Notes under the pieces: model-generated
What the model was told of the DNA's origin: nothing
Databases searched by the model: none
The model's input: only the letters and a program-made list of their open reading frames with translations
Program-made: the position numbers and the translations under genes
Part shown: piece after piece, positions 1 to 4,852 of the stretch
How positions within the stretch are numbered: position 1 is the first letter of the stretch
Layout: each line of letters opens with the position of its first letter
Assembly: GCA_949286645.1 (NCBI GenBank)
Contig: CASEDN010000036.1
Span: 1-5,708 of the forward strand
Length of the DNA stretch: 5,708 bases
Direction of reading: 5' to 3'
Source: an uncultured bacterium
GTDB taxonomy: Bacteria; Bacillota_I; Bacilli_A; RF39; UBA660

Positions 1-12
1 AGCACAAAATAT

Positions 13-125
13 TGTAACATTTTCCCTGAATAATACAAAAAAAAGAAATTGATTAATATCAATTCCTTAGGTGTAACATTTTTCCTGAATATTTAGCATT
101 AAAAGTGTAACATTTTCGCTGAATA
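13..125. repeat. Three 20-bp direct repeats upstream of rpmH
   Basis: Three copies of a 20-bp unit lie at 13-32, 72-91 and 106-125 in the same orientation. They share TGTAACATTTT at the start and CTGAATA at the end and differ only at unit positions 12 and 13. Start-to-start spacings are 59 and 34 bp. The copies stop just before the rpmH promoter and no gene lies among them. Short repeated transposase-binding sites of this kind are known at the ends of some insertion sequences, notably the IS21 family, so an IS end or remnant is one reading. Operator or replication iterons are others. No transposase is visible in the window, and the TG-first orientation would imply an element running toward rpmH, which is not there. 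The repeat itself is certain; its meaning is not. Confidence 0.85.
47..64. repeat. Short perfect dyad between repeat copies 1 and 2
   Basis: AATTGAT (47-53) and ATCAATT (58-64) form a perfect 7-bp inverted repeat around a TAAT centre. It sits between the first two direct repeats. It is entirely AT-rich except for one G and one C, so it may be chance. It has no T-run, so it is not a terminator. Confidence 0.4.
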
Positions 126-158
126 GTCACAATTAAATATATTTAAGGTAATAATTTC

Positions 159-188
159 TTGACAAAGACAATCACTACCTATTATAAT
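159..188 (+). promoter_or_regulatory. Sigma-A type promoter for rpmH
   Basis: A perfect -35 hexamer TTGACA (159-164) and a perfect -10 hexamer TATAAT (183-188) are separated by 18 bp. Transcription would start near 195, leaving a leader of about 24 nt that contains the rpmH ribosome binding site GGAGGTG (207-213). This fits a gene for an abundant ribosomal protein. The unit probably continues into rnpA, yidC and jag, since no other clear promoter is seen before 2258. Confidence 0.85.
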
Positions 189-218
189 AATGTAGATTTC
201 AAGTCTGGAGGTGTTATA

Positions 219-347
219 ATGAAAAGAACATATCAACCAAATAAAAGAAGAAGAGCAAAGAAACATGGATTCTTCGCACGTAAAGCAAGTGCTGGTAATA
301 TTTTAAATAGTCGTCGTAAGAAGGGACGCAAAGAATTAGTAAAATAA
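219..347 (+). CDS. rpmH: 50S ribosomal protein L34
   Basis: The 42-residue, very basic protein begins MKRTYQPNKRRRAKKHGF and ends in an RRKKGRK motif, the hallmark of bacterial L34, which sits in the large ribosomal subunit and contacts 23S rRNA. It is about two residues shorter than the usual 44, with the loss in the middle segment between HGF and RRKKGRK. The ATG at 219 is chosen because it gives the exact family N-terminus and follows GGAGGTG (207-213) by 5 nt. The frame is open further upstream to a TTG at 159, but that TTG is part of the -35 element and would lie upstream of the transcript. It is the first gene of the block and is followed by a short hairpin before rnpA. Confidence 0.97.
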   Translation: MKRTYQPNKRRRAKKHGFFARKASAGNILNSRRKKGRKELVK

Positions 348-351
348 AATT

Positions 352-374
352 CACTGTTTTTGCAGTGTTTTTTT
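352..374 (+). terminator. Weak intrinsic terminator or attenuator between rpmH and rnpA
   Basis: CACTG (352-356) pairs with CAGTG (363-367) across a 6-nt loop, followed directly by seven Ts (368-374). The stem is only 5 bp, so termination is probably partial. That would let rpmH be expressed far above rnpA while still allowing read-through into the downstream genes, which lack an obvious promoter of their own. The hairpin and T-run are seen; the attenuating role is inferred. Confidence 0.55.
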
Positions 375-380
375 AACTTT

Positions 381-390
381 AGGACGTGAT
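381..390 (+). promoter_or_regulatory. Extended ribosome binding site of rnpA
   Basis: AGGACGTGAT (381-390) matches the extended anti-Shine-Dalgarno complement AGGAGGTGAT with one mismatch and sits 3 nt before the rnpA ATG at 394. A related but weaker site, AAAGACGTGAT (4837-4847), precedes mnmG. It supports 394 as the true rnpA start. Confidence 0.6.
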
Positions 391-393
391 TAG

Positions 394-720
394 ATGAACA
401 AGAAGTACATAGTAAAAGAAAGTAGAGTCTTTGATGAAATAATAGAAACAGGTAAAAAGATTAAAAACTATAATTTTGTTATCTTTTTTAAAGAAAAGTA
501 AGATTCTCCTACTAAATACGGAATAACCTTTCCTAAGAAAGTAGGGAAGGCTCATATTAGAAATAATTTAAAAAGAAAAGTTAGGGCAATTATAAGAAAC
601 TATAACAAAAACTATGAAAAAAATTATAATTGTATTATAATAATAAGAAATAGCTGTCTTAGTCTCTCTTATCAAGAACTATCTAGCAGCTTACAATATT
701 TATTAGATAAAATTAAGTAA
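394..720 (+). pseudogene. rnpA: RNase P protein component, interrupted by an in-frame TAA
   Basis: Read through the stop, the frame gives 109 codons including the final TAA, the normal size for RnpA (about 110-120 residues). RnpA binds the RNase P RNA and aids 5' maturation of pre-tRNAs. The N-terminal part starts MNKKYIVKESRVFDEI and reaches FFKEK at codon 35. Codon 36 is TAA (499-501). After it the same frame continues with DSPTKYGITFPKKVGKA and the family signature RNNLKR (codons 56-61, the RNR motif that contacts the RNA), then IIIIRN and a C-terminal helix. The 72 codons after the stop hold no further stop and no ATG or TTG, so independent re-initiation looks unlikely. The final TAA overlaps the yidC ribosome binding site. 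Either this is a recent nonsense mutation, a sequencing or consensus error, or the codon is read through. RnpA identity is firm; pseudogene status is not. Confidence 0.85.
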
Positions 721-730
721 GGAGCATTAT

Positions 731-1660
731 ATGAAGAAAAGTAAAATAAAATCAAAAATTATCATTGTAGTAATGTTACTATTTCTAGCAACAGGATGTA
801 CTACAACTTTAGTAGATAAAGATAATAAAGCAGTTCAAAATCCAGAAACAGGTCAATCATTAACAGAAAATATCCTATGTCAACCAGAAAATGAACAAAC
901 TAGAAAGTTATATGAAGAAAATGGAGTAAAGTTAAAAGATTTACCAAAATGTTCAGAATTTACCCCAGGAGATACTAAATATGATGGACTATGGACAGGA
1001 ATATTTGTTAAACCACTAGCATTTTTAATCTTAACATTAGGTAAATATATAGGTAGTTTCGCGCTTAGTATAATAATAATTACTATTATAATAAGAATTA
1101 TACTATTTCCATTTACAAGAAAAATGGCAGTTCAAAGTGAGATGATGAAAAAAGCTTCTCCAGAACTTGCTAGAATTCAAAAGAAATATGAAGGTAAAAC
1201 AGACCAAGATTCTATGTTAAAACAAAATCAAGAAATGATGATGGTCTATAAAAAATATAATTTCAATCCTTTAACAAGTTGTTTAATATCATTTATTCAA
1301 TTACCTCTTTTATTTGCATTCTTAGAAGCAATAAATAGAGTGCCAGCAATCTTTGAAGAAAACTTTTTAGGAATGCAATTAGGAACAACTCCACTAGTAG
1401 GATTTTCAAGTGAAACATTCTATGTTTATATAATTCTATTGCTAATAATCGGTGGTTCAACCATCTTCATGTTTAAGACAACAAGTAATAGTGCAACTGA
1501 TCCATCTATGAAAATGATGCCTATTATGATGAGTGTAATTATTATCATAACAGCATTCTTTATGCCATCCGCTTTAGGGATATATTGGTCAGTAGGTAAT
1601 ATATTCGCTATAGTTCAAAATATTGTTGTAATGAGGGGGATGGAAAAACATGGTAAATAA
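731..1660 (+). CDS. yidC: YidC/Oxa1-family membrane protein insertase (lipoprotein type)
   Basis: The 309-residue protein is the insertase that places membrane proteins into the lipid bilayer, alone or with Sec. The N-terminus is a lipoprotein signal peptide: a Lys-rich start, a hydrophobic run and LATGC, making Cys23 the likely lipidated residue, as in Gram-positive SpoIIIJ/YqjG. An extracytoplasmic segment (about 24-88) precedes a hydrophobic helix (about 90-105). Five membrane segments follow at about 108-127, 180-200, 230-248, 261-280 and 284-302. Arg122, in IIIRIILFPF, corresponds to the conserved positive residue in the substrate groove. The charged stretch about 129-178 is the cytoplasmic hairpin loop. 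The tail is short and basic. The start follows TAAGGAG (718-724), which overlaps the rnpA stop. The stop overlaps the start of jag by 11 nt. Two extra cysteines, Cys50 and Cys74, lie outside the membrane, which is unusual. Confidence 0.96.
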   Translation: MKKSKIKSKIIIVVMLLFLATGCTTTLVDKDNKAVQNPETGQSLTENILCQPENEQTRKLYEENGVKLKDLPKCSEFTPGDTKYDGLWTGIFVKPLAFLILTLGKYIGSFALSIIIITIIIRIILFPFTRKMAVQSEMMKKASPELARIQKKYEGKTDQDSMLKQNQEMMMVYKKYNFNPLTSCLISFIQLPLLFAFLEAINRVPAIFEENFLGMQLGTTPLVGFSSETFYVYIILLLIIGGSTIFMFKTTSNSATDPSMKMMPIMMSVIIIITAFFMPSALGIYWSVGNIFAIVQNIVVMRGMEKHGK

Positions 1661-2258
1661 ACATAGTTACACTGGAAAAACATATGAAGAAGCAGTATCT
1701 AAAGCTAAAATAGATTTACAAGAACTAGAAGAAAACTTAATAATTAATACAAAAGAAGAGAAGAAAACACTTCTTTCCAAAAAAGTTGAAATAGAAGTAA
1801 TAGAAAAAAGAGAAGTAAAAGAGTATCTAAAAAAAGTCATAAAGAACCTTTTAAAAGATATGGGATTTGAAATAGATTTAGAAATAACCGTTAATAATGA
1901 TACTCCAACATATCGCCTATATTCTACTAATGATGCTTTATTAATAGGAAAAGATGGTAAAAACTTAAAAGCCTTAACAACTGTAGTAAATGCTATTCTT
2001 ACAAAAGAAATAAATACTAACTATCGTTTCTTAATAGATGTTAGTGATTATAAAGAAAAAAATGATAGAAGAATAGAAATACTTGCCAAGAAGTTAGCAA
2101 GAGAAGTAAAGATGACTAAAGTAGAAGTAAAAATGGACTCTATGAACTCGTATCAAAGAAGACTAGTTCATAACATCTTAAATAATAATAAATATGTTTA
2201 TACTGAAAGTGTAGGAGAAGAACCTAATCGTTGTGTTGTTATAAAACCACGTGATTAG
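1650..2258 (+). CDS. jag: Jag/KhpB RNA-binding protein (Jag-N, KH and R3H domains)
   Basis: The 202-residue protein is SpoIIIJ-associated Jag, also called KhpB, a cytoplasmic RNA-binding protein that in other Firmicutes partners KhpA and affects cell division and envelope synthesis. Residues about 1-50 form a short Jag-N domain (YTGKTYEEAVSKAK). A KH domain follows at about 53-130, with the GKDG loop at 100-103. The R3H domain spans about 138-200, with the Arg-x3-His motif at Arg170-His174 (RRLVH) and the typical end NRCVVIKP. Length agrees with the B. subtilis protein (about 208). The ATG at 1650 lies inside the last codons of yidC, 9 nt after AGGGGGA (1634-1640), so the two genes look translationally coupled. 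The TAG stop lies in the stem of the following terminator. Confidence 0.95.
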   Translation: MVNKHSYTGKTYEEAVSKAKIDLQELEENLIINTKEEKKTLLSKKVEIEVIEKREVKEYLKKVIKNLLKDMGFEIDLEITVNNDTPTYRLYSTNDALLIGKDGKNLKALTTVVNAILTKEINTNYRFLIDVSDYKEKNDRRIEILAKKLAREVKMTKVEVKMDSMNSYQRRLVHNILNNNKYVYTESVGEEPNRCVVIKPRD

Positions 2259-2266
2259 GTTTTTTT
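2221..2266 (+). terminator. Intrinsic terminator overlapping the 3' end of jag
   Basis: AACCTAATC (2221-2229) pairs perfectly with GATTAGGTT (2253-2261), a 9-bp stem that may extend through G-U pairs. The Ts begin at 2260 and run to 2266. The left arm encodes jag residues near Pro192-Asn193-Arg194, and the right arm contains the jag TAG stop (2256-2258). The loop of about 23 nt is long. It would end the rpmH-jag unit, and the next gene has its own promoter. Confidence 0.75.
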
Positions 2267-2313
2267 GTAAAGTTTTGACTAATTTCTAAAACTTTCCTTA
2301 TTTAACCTTTACA
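2266..2313. repeat. Nested inverted repeats upstream of the mnmE-unit promoter
   Basis: AAAGTTTT (2269-2276) and AAAACTTT (2288-2295) are a perfect 8-bp inverted repeat around an 11-nt spacer. Partly overlapping it, TGTAAAG (2266-2272) is a perfect complement of CTTTACA (2307-2313), whose right arm contains the -35 hexamer. The two pairings are mutually exclusive in RNA. They lie between the jag terminator and the -10, so a protein-binding site is more likely than an RNA structure. AT-rich DNA makes chance dyads common. Confidence 0.45.
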
Positions 2314-2336
2314 GTCTTCGCAAACCTCAATATAAT
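2308..2336 (+). promoter_or_regulatory. Promoter of the unknown gene - mnmE - mnmG unit
   Basis: TTTACA (2308-2313) and TATAAT (2331-2336) are spaced by 17 bp, the optimum for the main sigma factor. Transcription would start near 2343, leaving a leader of about 26 nt with the ribosome binding site AAGGAAGGTG (2355-2364). The promoter directly follows the jag terminator, which supports a new transcription unit here. Confidence 0.8.
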
Positions 2337-2346
2337 AATAAGACTG
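2312..2346. promoter_or_regulatory. Possible operator: inverted repeat flanking the -10 element
   Basis: CAGTCTT (2312-2318) and AAGACTG (2340-2346) are a perfect 7-bp inverted repeat with a 21-nt spacer enclosing the TATAAT box. The left arm begins at the end of the -35 and the right arm covers the expected start site. A repressor bound here would block polymerase. The dyad is seen; operator function is inferred, and no candidate regulator is encoded in the window. Confidence 0.4.
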
Positions 2347-2368
2347 AAAAAGGAAAGGAAGGTGTTAC

Positions 2369-3100
2369 ATGCAAGAAGAAGTAACAGAAAATATAAATGA
2401 TTTAGAGTTTTTAAAGTTAGCCTTAACTATTGAAATAGATAAAATAAAAATTAATATAGAAGAATTGCTAGTTTATCCAAAAGTTCAAAACTATATCAGT
2501 TTAGTAGAAAAAAGAAAAAATTTAAAACAAAATAAAATTTACAAAGATCCATTAAGAGCAGAACTTAAAGATAAAATAGAAAAATTATTTATCGAATATA
2601 TAGAGGTTAAACAATATGAAGAAAATATAAAAACATTAAAATACTATAATAAAGCGTTAAAAATAGTAGAAGATTTAATTTCAATAGATGGTATTATATA
2701 TAATAAGGAAAAAAATAATAAAAAATATTATTCTTGCAAAACAATTTTAAAATATCTTTTAACTATTAAGGAAAGTGAAGGCTTACCTTTACAGACTGAT
2801 GTTGAAGAATTAAATAGATATATATGTGCTGTAAGAAATACTCTTCAAACTTATATTCACTATGAAGATGATAAAAAAGTTGATGAAATTTTAAGTTTTA
2901 AGATATATGAAAATCCTCAAAATTATGATATAAAGAATGTAAGAGAACTACCATCTTTAGATTTAGAATATCTATATGAAAAAGATAATTTAACCGAAAG
3001 AGAAAAGGAAGCTTTCTTTGGAACTGAGGCCCATAAAGCTTTAGGTATTTCTAAAGAACAAGATAAAGTAAAAAGAATAGGAGTAAAGAAAAATGTCTGA
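2369..3100 (+). CDS. Uncharacterised 243-residue helical protein encoded ahead of mnmE
   Basis: I do not recognise this family. The protein is hydrophilic and rich in Lys and Glu, with no signal peptide or membrane segment, so it is probably cytoplasmic. Long stretches look alpha-helical: about 11-55, 60-105 and 142-162. A loop rich in Asn and Lys (about 112-120) divides the molecule. The C-terminal part (about 190-243) is highly charged, with LTEREKEAFFGTEAHKALGI as its most distinctive stretch. Only two cysteines occur (123 and 153), not arranged as a metal site. I see no Walker, helicase, nuclease or helix-turn-helix motif. The ATG at 2369 is 4 nt after AAGGTG (2359-2364), which is preceded by a purine-rich run, and it is the first gene after a strong promoter. 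Its TGA stop overlaps the mnmE ATG (ATGTCTGA, 3093-3100), so translation of the two is probably coupled. Base and codon use look like the neighbours. Confidence 0.85.
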   Translation: MQEEVTENINDLEFLKLALTIEIDKIKINIEELLVYPKVQNYISLVEKRKNLKQNKIYKDPLRAELKDKIEKLFIEYIEVKQYEENIKTLKYYNKALKIVEDLISIDGIIYNKEKNNKKYYSCKTILKYLLTIKESEGLPLQTDVEELNRYICAVRNTLQTYIHYEDDKKVDEILSFKIYENPQNYDIKNVRELPSLDLEYLYEKDNLTEREKEAFFGTEAHKALGISKEQDKVKRIGVKKNV

Positions 3101-4448
3101 TACAATAGTTGCAATTTCAACAAAATTAGGAGTAGGAGCGATATCCATAATAAGAGTAAGTGGTAAAGATTCTATAACTTTAGTAAATAAAATTTTTAGA
3201 GGAAAAGATTTAACTAAAGTAGATTCTCATACTATAAACTATGGTTTTATTAATAATGGCAAAGAAGATATAGATGAAGTATTAGTAACCGTTATGAAAG
3301 CCCCTAAAACTTTTACAAGAGAAGATATTGTAGAAATAAATTGTCATGGTGGTATTGCAACAACACTTAGTATCTTTGAACTATTAATAGAAAAAGGAGC
3401 AAGAAAAGCCGAAGCAGGTGAATTTACTAAAAGAGCCTTTCTTAATGGTAGAATAGATTTAACAGAAGCAGAAGCAGTAATGGATTTAATAGATAGTAAG
3501 ACAGATAATAGTAGAAAATTAGCTTTATCATCACTAGAAGGTTCCCTAAAGAAATATATCAATAGTTTTAGAGACAAATTAAAACATGTTATTGCAAACA
3601 TTGAAGTAAATATAGATTATCCTGAGTACTATGATATAGAAGAAGTTACTAAGAAAGAATTAAAAGAAGTAATAAATGATTTAGAAAAAGATTTACAAAA
3701 CTTAGTAAAAAAGTCAGAAGAAAGACAAATTATTAAAAATGGTATTAAGACAATTATTATCGGTAGACCTAATGTAGGAAAGAGTAGTATTTTAAATAGA
3801 TTCCTAAAAGAAGATAAAGCTATTGTTACTGATATTGAAGGAACAACAAGAGATATTGTTGAAGGAAGTATTATTTTTGATGGTATAGAATTATCTTTAA
3901 TAGATACAGCAGGTATAAGAGATACTGATAATCTAGCCGAAAAAATAGGAGTAGAGAAGAGTTTATCTTTAATAAACAAAGCTAACCTTATTATAGTAGT
4001 ACTAAACTCTAGTGAAAAGTTAAATGATAATGATAAGTTCATCTTAGATAAAGTAAAAGATAAAAATCCAATTATAGTTTTAAATAAGAATGATTTATCA
4101 AAGAAAATTGATACAGATAAGTTAGACTTTAAACATATTGTAAGCACTAATACTAATACCCTAGATGGAATAGAACCATTAAAAGAAGAAATAAAGAGTA
4201 TGTTTAAACTATCAGAAATAAAAGAAGATGATTACACTTATCTTGCTAATGAAAGACAATTAACTCTTGCTAAAAAAGCCCTTAAGAGTTTAGGAGATGC
4301 TAAAGTTAGTTTAGAAACAGATGCCCCTGTTGATATAATTGAAATAGACTTAAAAGAAGTATTTGATATCTTAGGTTCAATCACTGGAGAAAGTTATAGT
4401 GATGAACTATTAGATGAGTTATTTGCAAACTTCTGTGTAGGAAAATAA
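3093..4448 (+). CDS. mnmE: tRNA uridine-5-carboxymethylaminomethyl(34) synthesis GTPase MnmE
   Basis: The 451-residue protein matches the family length. With MnmG it modifies the C5 position of U34 in tRNAs reading two-codon boxes, using GTP, a methylene-folate carbon, and glycine or ammonium. The N-terminus DTIVAISTKLGVGAISIIRVSG and the stretch EAGEFTKRAFLNGRIDLTEAEAV (about 107-129) mark the folate-binding domain. A helical domain surrounds the GTPase: G1 GRPNVGKSS (224-232), switch GTTRD (250-254), G3 DTAG (271-274) and G4 NKND (331-334). Asn227 in G1 is the residue that helps bind the activating potassium ion. The end, FCVGK, has the conserved C-terminal Cys (448). All key motifs are present. 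The start follows AGGAG (3079-3083) by 9 nt and overlaps the upstream gene by 8 nt. A 16-nt gap leads to the next frame. Confidence 0.98.
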   Translation: MSDTIVAISTKLGVGAISIIRVSGKDSITLVNKIFRGKDLTKVDSHTINYGFINNGKEDIDEVLVTVMKAPKTFTREDIVEINCHGGIATTLSIFELLIEKGARKAEAGEFTKRAFLNGRIDLTEAEAVMDLIDSKTDNSRKLALSSLEGSLKKYINSFRDKLKHVIANIEVNIDYPEYYDIEEVTKKELKEVINDLEKDLQNLVKKSEERQIIKNGIKTIIIGRPNVGKSSILNRFLKEDKAIVTDIEGTTRDIVEGSIIFDGIELSLIDTAGIRDTDNLAEKIGVEKSLSLINKANLIIVVLNSSEKLNDNDKFILDKVKDKNPIIVLNKNDLSKKIDTDKLDFKHIVSTNTNTLDGIEPLKEEIKSMFKLSEIKEDDYTYLANERQLTLAKKALKSLGDAKVSLETDAPVDIIEIDLKEVFDILGSITGESYSDELLDELFANFCVGK

Positions 4449-4464
4449 GAAAGGAATGATAGAA

Positions 4465-4836
4465 ATGAACGAAAAAATTACTAAGAAAAATTCAATTTTA
4501 TTTAATCAATTATAGATAAACAAAGCAATAGAAGATGGCAATAGTTTTGTTCTAATATATAATAAATCAGATGATAGAAGTATCGGTGAAATAATAGAAG
4601 AAAGATATTTAGAAGAAGATTTAGAGCCTAAAAGTAAGAAAGTAACTGAACATGATTCAATATTATTTCAAAGAGAGTGGATGTCAAAATTTAGAGAAGA
4701 AAACTTGGCTATACCAAATAGAAGAATGTCAACTAAACATAGCTTAGGTCAAACATTATCTTTTATATACAGCCAAAAACAATTTAGAGAAAAAATAAAG
4801 GAAAGACAAAAAGAAAAAGTACTAGAATTAAAATAG
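4465..4836 (+). pseudogene. Unrecognised small gene between mnmE and mnmG, with an in-frame TAG
   Basis: A frame of 124 codons including the last TAG runs from the ATG at 4465, 9 nt after AAGGA (4451-4455), to 4836. Codon 17 is TAG (4513-4515), after MNEKITKKNSILFNQL. The remaining 106 codons are open and continue with INKAIEDGNSFVLIYN. I do not recognise the product. It would be about 123 residues, hydrophilic and without membrane segments, with a very acidic stretch (IGEIIEERYLEEDLEP, about codons 41-56), a middle part with QREWMSKFREEN, and a basic C-terminal helix (KQFREKIKERQKEK). Spacing is 16 nt on each side, to mnmE and mnmG, as expected for an operon gene. The long open frame after the stop in such AT-rich DNA suggests the gene is, or was until recently, real. 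An ATG at 4456 is in frame but sits against the ribosome binding site. Whether it is a pseudogene, an error or read through cannot be decided here. Confidence 0.6.
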
Positions 4837-4852
4837 AAAGACGTGATGTTAG

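Noticed and set aside
159..218. Upstream TTG start adding 20 residues to L34
   Set aside because: The TTG is part of the -35 hexamer and lies before the expected transcript start; L34 begins exactly at MKRT from the ATG at 219.
215..220. TATAAT as a second -10 box
   Set aside because: It overlaps the rpmH start codon and has no -35 partner; the 159/183 pair is far better.
2275..2280. TTGACT as the -35 of the mnmE-unit promoter
   Set aside because: It is 50 bp from the TATAAT at 2331, whereas TTTACA at 2308 is 17 bp away.
2923..3123. Minus-strand reading frame of 66 codons
   Set aside because: It lies opposite the 3' end of the unknown gene and the mnmE start, has no family features, and reflects the AT-rich coding strand.
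3344..3601. Minus-strand reading frame of 85 codons
   Set aside because: It is entirely antisense to the conserved folate-binding part of mnmE and is hydrophobic by base composition only.
3629..4147. Minus-strand reading frame of 172 codons resembling a membrane protein
   Set aside because: It is antisense to the mnmE GTPase domain; the apparent hydrophobicity comes from the complement of Lys- and Glu-rich codons.
4456..4464. ATG at 4456 as start of the small unknown gene
   Set aside because: It directly abuts the AAGGA ribosome binding site; the in-frame ATG at 4465 has proper spacing.
499..4515. Alternative genetic code reading TAA and TAG as Gln
   Set aside because: Both codons also end genes at family-correct positions here (rpmH, yidC and mnmE with TAA; jag with TAG).
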